NCBI GenBank assembly: GCA_002307725.1
Contig: DBUB01000002.1
Span: 581,824 to 645,823, forward strand
DNA: 64,000 nt
Direction of reading: 5' to 3'
DNA from: Alphaproteobacteria bacterium UBA1301
GTDB lineage: Bacteria > Pseudomonadota > Alphaproteobacteria > Micropepsales > Micropepsaceae
Part shown: positions 18,111 through 27,194 of the stretch, in pieces
How the letters are laid out: each line of letters opens with the position of its first letter
Position numbering within the stretch: the first letter of the stretch is position 1
Notes under the pieces: model-generated
What the model saw: only the letters and a program-made list of their open reading frames with translations
Databases searched by the model: none
What the model was told of the DNA's origin: nothing
Position numbers and translations under genes: made by a program

Positions 18111-21100
18111 ACCTCTCGAAGGCCTTCATCGAGCGCCCGGTGGCAACAACTCTGTTGACTCTGGGGCTCGCGCTGGCCGGCATGGTGTCCTACTTCCTGT
18201 TGCCGGTGGCGCCGTTGCCGTCGGTCGACATGCCGGTGATCTTCGTGTCGGCTTCGATGGCCGGCGCCAGCCCGGAGGTGATGGCTGCCACTGTCGCCAC
18301 GCCCTTGGAGCGCCATCTCGGTACCATCGCCGGGGTCAACGAAATGACCTCGTCGTCTTCGACCGGTTCCACGCGCGTCGTGCTGCAGTTCGACATGAAT
18401 CGCGATATCGATGGCGCGGCGCGTGATGTGCAGGCGGCGATCGTGGCGGCGCGCGCCGATCTTCCCGCCGCGCTACGCTCGAACCCGACCTATCGCAAGA
18501 TGAACCCGGCCGATCAGCCGGTGATGATCCTAGCGCTGACCTCCGACACCCTGACGCCGGGCCAGATTTACGATTCCGCCTCCACCATCCTGTCGCAGAA
18601 ACTGTCCCAGGTGAACGGCATCGGCCAGGTGCAGGTGTCGGGCTCTTCGCTGCCAGCCGTGCGCGTCGATCTCAATCCACGGGCGCTGTTCAAATACGGT
18701 ATCGGGCTCGAAACCGTACGCGCCGCTTTGAGCGCGGCCAATGCCAATGCCCCCAAAGGCGCACTCGAAGACGGGCCCAAGCGCTACCAGGTCTATGTCA
18801 ACGACCAAGCTCGCACGGCGAATGATTTCAAAAACCTGATTGTTGCTTATCGGGGCGATGCCGCGGTGCGGCTTCAGGATGTCGCTTCAATCACGGATGG
18901 CGTCGAGGACGTGCGCAATCTCGGCATGGCCAACGGCAAGCCGGCGGTGCTGGTCATTCTCACCCGCCAACCCGGAGCCAATATCATCGCGACGGTCGAC
19001 AGTGTGAAGGCGATCCTGCCGCAGCTTCAGGCATCACTGCCGCCCGCCGTCCATGTCGACATCGCCAACGATCGCACAACGTCGATCCGCGCTTCGGTGC
19101 GGGATGTGCAGATCACCATGGTCATCGCCGTGCTTTTGGTGATGCTGGTGGTCTATCTCTTCCTGCGCAATGGCCGCGCCACCATCATTCCCTCGGTGGC
19201 TGTGCCGCTGTCGATCCTCGGCACCTTTGGGGTGATGTATCTGTGCGGCTTCACCCTCGACGTTTTTTCCCTGATGGCGCTGACGGTGGCGACCGGTTTT
19301 GTGGTCGACGACGCCATTGTCGTCTTGGAGAATGTCACGCGGCACATCGAGGCGGGGATGCCGCGGCTTCAGGCGGCGATGGTGGGCACCGGCGAAGTCG
19401 GCTTCACCGTGCTGGCGATGAGCCTGTCGTTGATCGCAGTGTTCCTCCCGATCCTGTTGATGGGCGGTCCGATTGGACGGCTGTTCCAGGAATTTGCCGT
19501 CGTGCTCGCCGCCGCGGTGGCGATTTCACTGGTCGTATCGCTCACCACGACGGCCATGCTGTGCGGCCATCTCGATTTTAAGCACGGCGAGGGCGAACAG
19601 GGCTGGCTGCTCCGGCAATCGGAGCGGGCGTTCGAGTGGATGCGGTGGAACTACACCCGTTCGCTCACTTGGGCGCTCGCCAATCCACGGGTCCTCATCG
19701 TCTGCTTCTTTGCCACGCTTGGGATCACGATATTTTTGTTCCCCAGGATGCCCACCAGCCTGATCCCGAGCGAGGACACCGGACAGGTGATGGGCAATAT
19801 CCGCGCCGATCAGTCGATCTCGTTTCAACTCATGCAGCAGAAGTTCAAGGCCTTTGTTGGCATCATCGCGAAAGACCCGTCGGTAGAGAGCGTGGTGGGA
19901 TTCATCGGCGGCGGTGGTGGTCCGCGCGGCGGCGGTGTCAATTCGGCCAGCGTCTTCGTCCAGCTCAAACCGCTTGGCGAACGCAGCGGCCGTATGCAGA
20001 CCGATGACGTTGTGGCACAGCTCCGGACCAAGCTCACCGGCATCGCCGGCGCTCGCATCAGCCTCAACGGCGCGCGCAATTTCCGCGTCGGTGGCCGTCA
20101 GAGCGACTCGTTCTATCAATATTCGCTGCTCGGCGAGGACATCGCAGACCTCGACAAATGGGTGCCCAAGATTGTCGACGCCCTGTCGAACGCGCCGGAA
20201 TTCGAGGACGTCAATACCGATCGTCAGGATGCCGGTCTCGAAATCCAACTTCAGATCGACCGCGCCGCGGCGGCGCGGCTAGGCATTTCCACCACGCAGA
20301 TCACGTCGACTCTGTACGACGCCTTTGGCCAGCGCCAAGTCTCGACCATTTACGAAGACATGAACCAGTACCATGTCGTAATGGGCGTGGCGCCAGCGTT
20401 CTGGCAAAGCCCCGAAACCCTCAAGGACATTTACGTCTCCAAATCCGGCGGGGCGGTGTCGGGCAGTCAAGCTACCGCGGCGGTATCGAGCACGGTCAGT
20501 TCCACCTCGTCGTCCTCGACCAGCAGCACGTCGAGTTCGACGGATTCCACCACCGACCTGCGCCGCAACCAGCAGCTCAATGCCCTGGTCTCCTCGACCG
20601 GCGGGGCGGCGTCCACGGCCTCTTCGTTGTCGACCTATCAGGAAACCATGGTGCCGCTGTCGGCCTTTACTTCCTATGGGCCGGGGCTGGCACCGTTGTC
20701 GATCAATCACCAGGGACCGTTCGTCGCCACCACCATTTCCTTCAATCTGGCGCAGGGCAAGACGCTGGGTGAGGCGGTCGACGTCATCAACCGCACGATG
20801 GCCAGTATCAATGTGCCGTCATCGATTCACGGCGAGTACGGCGGCAATGCCAGGCTGTTTCAACAGAACTCCGGCAATATGTTGCTACTCATTTTTGCGG
20901 CGATCGCCGTGGTCTACATCATTCTCGGCGTGCTTTATGAGAGCCTGATCCACCCACTGACGATCATCTCGACATTGCCGTCGGCTGGCTTGGGGGCTTT
21001 GATCGCCATTCTCTTCGCCCGCAAGTTCAACGACACGATCGATCTCAGCATCATTGCGTGGATCGGAATCATCCTGCTCATCGGCATCGTCAAGAAGAAC

Positions 21101-21451
21101 GCCATCATGATGGTGGACTTTGCGCTTGATGCCGAGCGCCGGCGCGGTCTGTCCCCGCGCGAAGCGATCTTTGAGGCTTGTCAGCTCCGCTTCCGCCCAA
21201 TCATGATGACGACCTTTGCCGCCATTCTCGGTGCCTTACCGCTGGCGGTGGGGTTCGGCGCCGGCTCGGAGATGCGCCAGCCGCTCGGCATCGCCATTGT
21301 CGGCGGCCTTATCGTCAGTCAATTGTTGACGCTCTACACCACGCCGGTGATCTATCTCTACATGGATCGCTTCCGGTTGTGGGCCAAACGCCGCTGGAAT
21401 CGCTTCTATGCCCGGCTCTTGGGTGATCCGATCCCGGAGGAGGGTGCTTAG
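18107..21451 (+). CDS. RND multidrug efflux permease, MdtC-like, with Ser/Thr-rich insertion
   Basis: A 1114-residue HAE-1 RND permease, the likely MdtC-type partner of the preceding gene. It has the same opening ([19 protein letters not shown]), the TM4 relay motif [15 protein letters not shown] and the late [19 protein letters not shown]. It is about 80 residues longer than its partner because of a low-complexity Ser/Thr-rich segment at about residues 782-845 (nt 20452-20640), placed in the second periplasmic porter region between DIYVSKSGG and TMVPLSAF. The ATGA overlap with the upstream permease implies coupled, equimolar synthesis. Confidence 0.94.
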   Translation: MNLSKAFIERPVATTLLTLGLALAGMVSYFLLPVAPLPSVDMPVIFVSASMAGASPEVMAATVATPLERHLGTIAGVNEMTSSSSTGSTRVVLQFDMNRDIDGAARDVQAAIVAARADLPAALRSNPTYRKMNPADQPVMILALTSDTLTPGQIYDSASTILSQKLSQVNGIGQVQVSGSSLPAVRVDLNPRALFKYGIGLETVRAALSAANANAPKGALEDGPKRYQVYVNDQARTANDFKNLIVAYRGDAAVRLQDVASITDGVEDVRNLGMANGKPAVLVILTRQPGANIIATVDSVKAILPQLQASLPPAVHVDIANDRTTSIRASVRDVQITMVIAVLLVMLVVYLFLRNGRATIIPSVAVPLSILGTFGVMYLCGFTLDVFSLMALTVATGFVVDDAIVVLENVTRHIEAGMPRLQAAMVGTGEVGFTVLAMSLSLIAVFLPILLMGGPIGRLFQEFAVVLAAAVAISLVVSLTTTAMLCGHLDFKHGEGEQGWLLRQSERAFEWMRWNYTRSLTWALANPRVLIVCFFATLGITIFLFPRMPTSLIPSEDTGQVMGNIRADQSISFQLMQQKFKAFVGIIAKDPSVESVVGFIGGGGGPRGGGVNSASVFVQLKPLGERSGRMQTDDVVAQLRTKLTGIAGARISLNGARNFRVGGRQSDSFYQYSLLGEDIADLDKWVPKIVDALSNAPEFEDVNTDRQDAGLEIQLQIDRAAAARLGISTTQITSTLYDAFGQRQVSTIYEDMNQYHVVMGVAPAFWQSPETLKDIYVSKSGGAVSGSQATAAVSSTVSSTSSSSTSSTSSSTDSTTDLRRNQQLNALVSSTGGAASTASSLSTYQETMVPLSAFTSYGPGLAPLSINHQGPFVATTISFNLAQGKTLGEAVDVINRTMASINVPSSIHGEYGGNARLFQQNSGNMLLLIFAAIAVVYIILGVLYESLIHPLTIISTLPSAGLGALIAILFARKFNDTIDLSIIAWIGIILLIGIVKKNAIMMVDFALDAERRRGLSPREAIFEACQLRFRPIMMTTFAAILGALPLAVGFGAGSEMRQPLGIAIVGGLIVSQLLTLYTTPVIYLYMDRFRLWAKRRWNRFYARLLGDPIPEEGA

Positions 21452-21457
21452 CCTTCT

Positions 21458-21522
21458 CTGTCATCCCCTTCGCAGCCCATAGCTGCTGGCGCAGCTACAT
21501 TCTGCTCAGCCGGAGATGACAG
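21458..21522. terminator. Bidirectional inverted-repeat structure between convergent genes
   Basis: An 11-bp outer arm CTGTCATCCCC (21458-21468) pairs with GGAGATGACAG (21512-21522, one mismatch). It encloses a second hairpin AGCTGC-TGGC-GCAGCT (21481-21496). It lies between the convergent efflux operon and mlaA and probably ends both transcripts. It could also be a REP-like dispersed element. Confidence 0.5.
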
Positions 21523-21528
21523 GTTGCT

Positions 21529-22257
21529 TCAGAAATCCGGCGTGTCGGTGTCGGAGGTGTCCGGTTTGCCGTTGCGGATTTCCGAATTGCGGTACTGCCG
21601 GTACAGGCTGCGCGTCGTCGCATACATGTCGATCGAGGTACGCTCGATCTGATCCAGCGTGTCGATGTTGCGCGCCCTGAGGTCAAGCACCGAAACGGCC
21701 GACCGCACCGCGTACCAAGTGTCGGAGCCGTGGAAGCGGATGTAGGTGGTGGGATCCATGAAGATGTCGACTAGGGCGCCGGTCAGATCGCGCGGCGGGT
21801 TCGGTCCCATGAACGGTACCACCAGATAGGGCCCTTCGCCGGCGCCATAGACACCCAGCGTCTGACCGAAGTCTTCGCTGTGGTCGGGAATGCCGATCAC
21901 CGTGGCGACATCCACCAAGCCGCCGACGCCAAGCGCGAGATTCACCGTGAAGCGGCCGAAGGTCTCGGTTGCGCGCGTGCCCTCGCCCTGCAACAGGTCG
22001 TTGCCGAAGGTGACCGGCTTGTCGAGATTGGTGAGGAAATTGTGCACGCCGTTGCGGGCAAATTGCGGCACCGCGTGGTTGTAGAATTTTGCCACCGGTT
22101 TGGCTACGGCCTTGTCGACCTTCATATTAATATCGAAGATCGCCCGGTTGGTCGCTTCATAGGGATCGTTTTGGGCGATCGCTTCCGGGTCCTTGCTCGC
22201 GGCACAGCCCGCGGCCAGAACAGCCAAAATTGCGATCGTGAGAATTTTTTGCCGCAT
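21529..22257 (-). CDS. mlaA: MlaA (VacJ) family outer-membrane lipoprotein
   Basis: A 242-residue lipoprotein of the Mla system, which removes misplaced phospholipids from the outer leaflet of the outer membrane with porins and passes them to MlaC. It has a lipoprotein signal with the lipobox LAAGC near residue 18, then YEATNRAIFDINMKVDKAV and the NPP-type segment MGPNPPRDL. The ATG at 22257 is chosen since it starts right at the signal peptide; an ORF extension to 22278 adds residues before it. No mlaFEDCB genes are in the window, so this mlaA stands alone. The C-terminal Asp/Thr-rich tail is dispensable in the family. Confidence 0.93.
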   Translation of the reverse strand: MRQKILTIAILAVLAAGCAASKDPEAIAQNDPYEATNRAIFDINMKVDKAVAKPVAKFYNHAVPQFARNGVHNFLTNLDKPVTFGNDLLQGEGTRATETFGRFTVNLALGVGGLVDVATVIGIPDHSEDFGQTLGVYGAGEGPYLVVPFMGPNPPRDLTGALVDIFMDPTTYIRFHGSDTWYAVRSAVSVLDLRARNIDTLDQIERTSIDMYATTRSLYRQYRNSEIRNGKPDTSDTDTPDF

Positions 22258-22340
22258 CAACCAAGCCTGCCCGAACACGAGTATTCAATGCAGTGATGAA
22301 TATCGGGTTTCAATGGTAATCCTACAAGGGGCAATCCGGT

Positions 22341-23111
22341 TCAGATACCGCCATACCAGCTATAGCCCTGGTCCTCCCAATAGCCGCCGCGGCCGCCGGC
22401 GATGGGAGTCAGTTCCGCAACGACTTCGATATGCTTGATGTATTTAGCCATTTTGTAACCGAGCTGACGTTCTGCGCGAAGGCGAACCGGCGCGCCATGT
22501 TTCACCGGCAATGGCGCGTTGTTGAGTTCATAGGCCAGGAGCGTCTGCGGGTGGGTGGCTTCTAGCAGATCCAGGCTCTCGTAATAGAACTGCGGCTCGG
22601 CGCCCGCTGGCGACATATTATCTGCACAGCGGAAGACGACGTAACGCGCCTCGGGCTTGACCCGCGCCGCTGCCAGGATGGAGGCCAGCGGCACACCCTT
22701 CCATTTGCCGATGCAACTCCAGCCCTCGACGCAATCGTGACGCGTAATCTGGGTGCGCGACGGCAGGCCCTTGAGGTCGTCCAGCGCCAGCGACAGGGGG
22801 CGTTCCACCAGTCCGCTCACCGTCACACGCCAGTTCTTGAACCCCATTGCGGCATGGGCGCTGTACTCGTCTGTACCTGGATCGAGCGTCCCGTTGGCGC
22901 GGAATTCGGGGGCAATGTCCGCCTCGCGGAATTCCGGCGCCAGGGCATGGGAGCCGGCGAACAAATGCTGGGCCCGGCGGGTCAATTTCTCGACCTCACC
23001 CAAAAGGCTGCCAACCCAAGGCTTCTGCGATAGTTTTGTACAACCGGACAAAGAAAACAGCGCCAAGCCGGCAGCACCCGTGCGGGCCAGGAAGCGGCGG
23101 CGATCAGTCAT
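22341..23111 (-). CDS. Molybdopterin-dependent oxidoreductase, YedY/MsrP-like
   Basis: A 256-residue periplasmic molybdoenzyme of the sulfite oxidase/MsrP fold. It opens with a twin-arginine-type signal (DRRRFLARTGAAGL) followed by a possible lipobox (LSGC). The molybdenum-ligand cysteine is expected in HDCVEGWSCIGKW near residue 130. The family-typical end is WEDQGYSWYGGI. It overlaps the cytochrome b gene by 8 bp, so the two form an electron-transfer pair: the haem protein supplies electrons and this subunit reduces a substrate. MsrP itself reduces oxidised methionines in periplasmic proteins, but this subfamily pairs with a b561-type partner rather than MsrQ, so the substrate is uncertain. 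Confidence 0.88.
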   Translation of the reverse strand: MTDRRRFLARTGAAGLALFSLSGCTKLSQKPWVGSLLGEVEKLTRRAQHLFAGSHALAPEFREADIAPEFRANGTLDPGTDEYSAHAAMGFKNWRVTVSGLVERPLSLALDDLKGLPSRTQITRHDCVEGWSCIGKWKGVPLASILAAARVKPEARYVVFRCADNMSPAGAEPQFYYESLDLLEATHPQTLLAYELNNAPLPVKHGAPVRLRAERQLGYKMAKYIKHIEVVAELTPIAGGRGGYWEDQGYSWYGGI

Positions 23112-23949
23112 GGTGGTCCTCGATGACGTAACGGCCCGTGATCATCGAACGCAGATTGTTCCAGGCGCCCGACAGAACCACCATGGCGATGTGGATCAGG
23201 AAAAATCCGACAAAGGAAAAGGCACAGAGGAAATGGAGGGTACGCGCCGTCTGGCGTCCGCCGAACAGCCACAGAAGCTGCGGCATGGCCGCGTCCATTG
23301 TCGGCGACATGGTCAGGCCGGTCAGTAATGCGAGTGGCCCCAGCCCGAAGATCACAAACATGTAAGCCAATTTCTGCAAACCGTTGTAGCGGCGCGCCGC
23401 ATTGCCTTTGGGGAACCGCAGTCGCAGATGTTCGAGGAAGGTTTGGGGCAGGGCCTTGAGGTCGTCCCGCGTCGGCAGCAAGTCAGCTCGCAAATGGCCG
23501 CGTCCGGCAGCCCAGACTGCGAACAAGAAGCCATTCAAGACGAACAGCCACGCGGCCGCGAAATGCCACAGCCGCCCCATCGCCAGCCATTGCGGGCCGG
23601 GTAGGGTGGCCCAGGCCGGAAACCCGCGCGCTGTCGGGAACCCGTCGACATCCGAGGCGCCGAGCATGCCGGTGGTTTCGAACCGGTTCCGGCCGACCCA
23701 GGTAGTGCCTTTGAGGCTGCCGTCGGGCCCCGGTTCGGCGGTCATAGCCAGGACGGGATGGGCAAAATTGGACCCCTCCCCCAAGTAAAGCGCGGGATGG
23801 GCATTGAAGATCTGCAGCCCGCTCATGAGCAGGACGAGCAGGAGCGCTGCGTTGAGCCAATGGGCGACCCGCGTCATCACGGCATGGCGAGCGATGACCG
23901 TGACGGGCCCGGGCGGCCTCAGGCCCAAAACACGCTGCCAGAACGGCAT
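23104..23949 (-). CDS. Cytochrome b561-type membrane haem protein, partner of molybdoenzyme
   Basis: A 281-residue inner-membrane protein with about five hydrophobic segments. Conserved histidines occur in the first helix (TRVAHWLNAALLLVLL), in MGRLWHFAAAWLFVLNG and in LHFLCAFSFVGFFLIHIAM, as expected for di-haem cytochrome b561/thiosulfate-reductase-type subunits. It likely passes quinol electrons to the molybdoenzyme whose start it overlaps. ATG 23949 is preceded by CAGGAG at a good distance, so the longer in-frame version from 24042 is not favoured. Confidence 0.87.
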   Translation of the reverse strand: MPFWQRVLGLRPPGPVTVIARHAVMTRVAHWLNAALLLVLLMSGLQIFNAHPALYLGEGSNFAHPVLAMTAEPGPDGSLKGTTWVGRNRFETTGMLGASDVDGFPTARGFPAWATLPGPQWLAMGRLWHFAAAWLFVLNGFLFAVWAAGRGHLRADLLPTRDDLKALPQTFLEHLRLRFPKGNAARRYNGLQKLAYMFVIFGLGPLALLTGLTMSPTMDAAMPQLLWLFGGRQTARTLHFLCAFSFVGFFLIHIAMVVLSGAWNNLRSMITGRYVIEDHHD

Positions 23950-24091
23950 CTTCCCTGGGCTCCTGCGATAATTCGCCGCGCAGCCTAGCAGGCGCGCGCG
24001 AGTTCTGCCAACCGGCGCCAAGTCTCTGATATTGATAGACATCGGCGGAACGGGAAGATTAGTTTACCCTGCCTTGCCCTGAGGACTTCAT

Positions 24092-25504
24092 ATGCCCACC
24101 CCGCTGCGTCTGCACCCTGATCGCTTTTTCCAGCCGGACAAAGATACCGGTAACATCGCACGCCGCCTGTTCGAGAAAGTCGAGAAGCTTCCGATCATCA
24201 GTCCGCATGGCCACACCGATCCATCGTGGTTCGCAAATGATACGCCGTTCGAAGACGCGACCTCCCTGTTCCTCTGGCCCGATCACTATGTGCTCAGGAT
24301 GCTTTACAGCCAGGGCGTCACCTTTGCGCAAATGGGTATGGCGCCCAAAGGCGGCACCGCCGAACCCGATCGCCGCCAGGCCTGGAAGCTGTTTGCCGAG
24401 CATTATTACCTCTTCCGCGGCACGCCTTCGCGCACTTGGCTCGATCACGCGTTTGCGACCGTGTTCGGCATCGACGTGCGTCTCGATGGTGCGTCTGCGG
24501 ATCACTATTACGACGTGATCAAGGAAAAGCTCGCCACGCCGGAATTCAAGCCGCGCGCGCTGTTCAAGCGCTTCAACATCGAGACGCTGGCAACGACGGA
24601 AGGTGCCGCCGATCCGCTGGTGCATCACCAGAAGATCAAACGCGAATGGGATGGGCACGTCATCACCACCTTCCGGCCCGACGGCGTGGTCAATCCGGAG
24701 ATCGACGGCTTCGTCAAGAATATGGCCGATCTTGCCGAGGTGACGAAAGAGAACGTAGCGACCTGGAAGGGCTATCTCGCTGCTCTTAAGAATCGCCGCC
24801 AGTATTTCCGCGACGTCGGCCGGGCGACCGCGACCGATCACGGCCATCCAACACCGATCACCTGCGATCTTCCGGATGTCGAATGTCAGCGCCTGCTCGA
24901 CCGGGCCCTGAAAGGGGCTGCGACGCCGACCGAGGCCGAGATGTTCCGTGGCCAGATGCTGACCGAGATGGCGCTGATGTCGATCGACGACGGCATGACC
25001 ATGCAGATTCACCCCGGCGCTTATCGCAACCACAATCCTGAGCTTTTTGCAGCCTATGGGGCCGACCGCGGCGCCGACATTCCCCAGCGCGTGTCGTACG
25101 TCGACAACCTAAAACCGTTGCTCGACAAGGTCGGCAACCGCTCGGACCTGACGATTCTGCTCTTCACGCTTGATGAATCAAACTACGCGCGCGAATTGGC
25201 GCCGCTGGCCGGGCATTATCCGTGCCTGACGCTGGGTCCGGCGTGGTGGTTCCACGATTCGCCGGAAGGCATGATGCGCTTCCGCCGGGGCTGCACCGAA
25301 ACCGCGGGCTTCTACAACACCGCCGGCTTCAACGACGACACTCGTGCGTTCCTGTCGATCCCGGCCCGTCACGATGTCGCCCGCCGCATGGACTGCGTGT
25401 ATTTGGCCGAACTGGTCGCTACCAAGCGGCTCGAAGAAGAAGAAGCGGCCGAGGTCGCCGTCGCACTCGCCTATCAACTGCCGAAAAAGGCGTATCATTT
25501 GTAG
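24092..25504 (+). CDS. uxaC: Glucuronate isomerase
   Basis: A 470-residue cytoplasmic enzyme that interconverts D-glucuronate with D-fructuronate and D-galacturonate with D-tagaturonate, the entry step of hexuronate catabolism. Length and family motifs match UxaC: PHGHTDPSWF near residue 38, LWPDHYVLRML, and the C-terminal CVYLAELVATKRL. GAGGACTTCAT precedes the ATG. No other hexuronate genes (uxuA, uxaB, kdgK) lie nearby, so it is a stand-alone gene between divergent cytochrome b and a terminator. It fits a plant-polysaccharide-degrading lifestyle also suggested by the glycosidase locus at the window end. Confidence 0.96.
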   Translation: MPTPLRLHPDRFFQPDKDTGNIARRLFEKVEKLPIISPHGHTDPSWFANDTPFEDATSLFLWPDHYVLRMLYSQGVTFAQMGMAPKGGTAEPDRRQAWKLFAEHYYLFRGTPSRTWLDHAFATVFGIDVRLDGASADHYYDVIKEKLATPEFKPRALFKRFNIETLATTEGAADPLVHHQKIKREWDGHVITTFRPDGVVNPEIDGFVKNMADLAEVTKENVATWKGYLAALKNRRQYFRDVGRATATDHGHPTPITCDLPDVECQRLLDRALKGAATPTEAEMFRGQMLTEMALMSIDDGMTMQIHPGAYRNHNPELFAAYGADRGADIPQRVSYVDNLKPLLDKVGNRSDLTILLFTLDESNYARELAPLAGHYPCLTLGPAWWFHDSPEGMMRFRRGCTETAGFYNTAGFNDDTRAFLSIPARHDVARRMDCVYLAELVATKRLEEEEAAEVAVALAYQLPKKAYHL

Positions 25505-25563
25505 CCCTCGCCCTGAGGGCGAGTGGGCATCTCGAAGGATGAACGCCGAAAAGCGCTAACGAA

Positions 25564-25594
25564 AAAGCCCTCGCCGTGTAGCGAGGGCTTTTTT
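25564..25594 (+). terminator. Strong Rho-independent terminator after uxaC
   Basis: A perfect 11-bp stem AAAGCCCTCGC/GCGAGGGCTTT with a 6-nt loop and six T residues. Because of A-tracts on the other side it can act in both directions, ending uxaC and the convergent TPR gene. A second GC-rich hairpin (CTCGCCC-TGA-GGGCGAG, about 25506-25522) lies just after the uxaC stop. Confidence 0.9.
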
Positions 25595-25616
25595 GTTGCA
25601 GCGCAACGCTGCAAAC

Positions 25617-26321
25617 TTATTTCTTCGCTTTGGCGTCGTCCGCAGCTTTCTTGGCATCTGCGGCGGCCTTGGCGTCGGCGGCGGTTTGCGCCTTGGCAAG
25701 CTCGTCTTTGAGGAACTGCCGCGACGGATCGAGGTTTACCGCGTCCTGCAGCTTGGCCACGGCCGTCGCCGGATCACCGGCGGCGAGGGCGGCCTCCGAC
25801 TCGGCGACGTCACAATTGATCTTGGCGGGTTTGTTGTCCGGATCGAGGTTCAGCACCGCCCTGAACTTTTCGACGGCACCCGCAGCGTTGCCAGCCTTGA
25901 GCAGGGCGACGCCTTCGTTGTTGAGCGCACCGGCCTTGACGGCCGCCAGGCTCTCCTTGACCTTCTTGGTCACGCCGAACTTGCCGGCGGGATCTTGCGC
26001 CAGGGCTTCTTCCAGAAACGCAGTGGCCCCGGCTTCGTCCTTGGCATTGAACTTGGCTGTCGCGGCGTTGAGCAGCGTAAGCTCGAAGTTCTCTTTGAAG
26101 GTGGCGGTCTTCTTGGCGTACTTGGCGATCGGCTCGATCAGCTTGATGGCTTCGCGATGCTTGGCGATAGCACCGTCGAGATTGCCTGCTTTTTCGAGGT
26201 CGAGGGCGGTGATTTCCGCTTCATCGGCCTGATCGCCGACGGATGCGGCCGCCTGTGCTCCCGGCACGACCATGATAAATGCCGCAAAGACAGCCAAAAC
26301 ACTGAGATGTGAGAACCGCAT
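25617..26321 (-). CDS. Secreted TPR-repeat protein
   Basis: A 234-residue protein with a signal peptide (residues 1-25, ending PGAQAA) and several tetratricopeptide-like helix pairs, for example GNLDGAIAKHREAIKLI, and NNEGVALLKAGNAAGAVEKF with LNLDPDN at about residues 135-165. The C-terminus is an Ala/Lys-rich coiled tail. It is predicted periplasmic, with a protein-protein scaffold role that cannot be made more specific. ATG 26321 has a very strong ribosome site (GGGGGAGG), so the longer frame reaching 26546 is rejected; that extension would also overlap the divergent HAD gene. A 23-bp tandem repeat sits just upstream. Confidence 0.85.
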   Translation of the reverse strand: MRFSHLSVLAVFAAFIMVVPGAQAAASVGDQADEAEITALDLEKAGNLDGAIAKHREAIKLIEPIAKYAKKTATFKENFELTLLNAATAKFNAKDEAGATAFLEEALAQDPAGKFGVTKKVKESLAAVKAGALNNEGVALLKAGNAAGAVEKFRAVLNLDPDNKPAKINCDVAESEAALAAGDPATAVAKLQDAVNLDPSRQFLKDELAKAQTAADAKAAADAKKAADDAKAKK

Positions 26322-26337
26322 TCGGACCTCCCCCTTT

Positions 26338-26383
26338 ATGACTTTGGTACCATTCTCTGAATGACTTTTGTACCGTTCCCTGA
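26338..26383. repeat. Two tandem 23-bp repeats in the TPR gene leader
   Basis: Two head-to-tail copies (26338-26360 and 26361-26383) agree at 20 of 23 positions; the shared core is ATGACTTT-G-TACC. They lie 17 bp upstream of the TPR gene ATG, in its promoter or 5' leader, and could be operator half-sites. Confidence 0.6.
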
Positions 26384-26505
26384 CGGCGAATTTTAGTGCA
26401 GTGTGAGGGAGATGGCCAAGCCGTTGACGAATATGTCGCACGGCTTCTTCAGCGGGATTTTGGTTGCGCCCGGTCCCGCAGGCGCGGCAAAACGCAAGGT
26501 GAACC

Positions 26506-27180
26506 ATGCATATCCAGTCGGTCTTCCTGTTCGATCTCGACGGCACACTGGTTGACAGCGTCTATCAGCACGTTCTGGCCTGGATGGAGGCGCTCGACGG
26601 CGAAGGGGTCGAGCTTTCGGTGTGGCGGATCCACCGCAAGATCGGCATGAGCGGTGGCCTGTTTGTCGACCAATTCTTGCGCGAGACCGGCCTTGCCATC
26701 ACGCCCGAGTTGCTGGCACGCCTGCGCGAGCGTCACGCAGCGGCCTACAACCGCAACATCCATATGGTGAAGCCGCTGCCCGGTGCGCACGCCCTCTTGC
26801 AGGCGCTCGACGACGGCGGCATTCCGTGGGCAATTGCCACCTCGGGGCGGCTCGAAACCGCCAAGCCCAATTTGGACGCGCTGGGCGTCGATCCGGCCAA
26901 GAACGTCGTCGTTACCCGCGACATGGTGCGCTACGCCAAGCCCGATCCCGACCTGTTCCTGACTGCCGCCGAAAAACTCGGTCAGCCGATCGAGAACTGT
27001 GTTGTGGTCGGCGATTCGATCTGGGACATGCTGGCGTCACGGCGCTGCCGCGCCCTTGGCGTTGGTCTGCTCTCCGGCGGCTACGGCCAGGACGAACTGG
27101 AGCGTTCCGGCGCCGTGCGCGTCTACGAAGACCCGTCGGATTTGCTCAAGCACCTGGATGAAGTTGGCGGGCGGCGTTAA
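26506..27180 (+). CDS. HAD-superfamily phosphatase (phosphoglycolate phosphatase-like)
   Basis: A 224-residue cytoplasmic HAD hydrolase, subfamily IA. All four motifs are present: FDLDGTLVDS near residue 9 (nucleophile Asp and acid/base Asp), ATSGR near residue 111 (motif II), KPDPDLF near residue 145 (motif III lysine) and VVGDSIWD near residue 167 (motif IV). A helical cap domain occupies about residues 18-90. Substrates in this group are small phosphate esters such as 2-phosphoglycolate or sugar phosphates; the exact one is not determined. It is convergent with kup, leaving 14 bp between stops. Confidence 0.9.
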   Translation: MHIQSVFLFDLDGTLVDSVYQHVLAWMEALDGEGVELSVWRIHRKIGMSGGLFVDQFLRETGLAITPELLARLRERHAAAYNRNIHMVKPLPGAHALLQALDDGGIPWAIATSGRLETAKPNLDALGVDPAKNVVVTRDMVRYAKPDPDLFLTAAEKLGQPIENCVVVGDSIWDMLASRRCRALGVGLLSGGYGQDELERSGAVRVYEDPSDLLKHLDEVGGRR

Positions 27181-27194
27181 ACGCGGTCTGCGGC

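Noticed and set aside
25506..25522. Short GC hairpin after uxaC as a separate terminator
   Set aside because: It has no T-run; the strong terminator at 25564-25594 serves this role.
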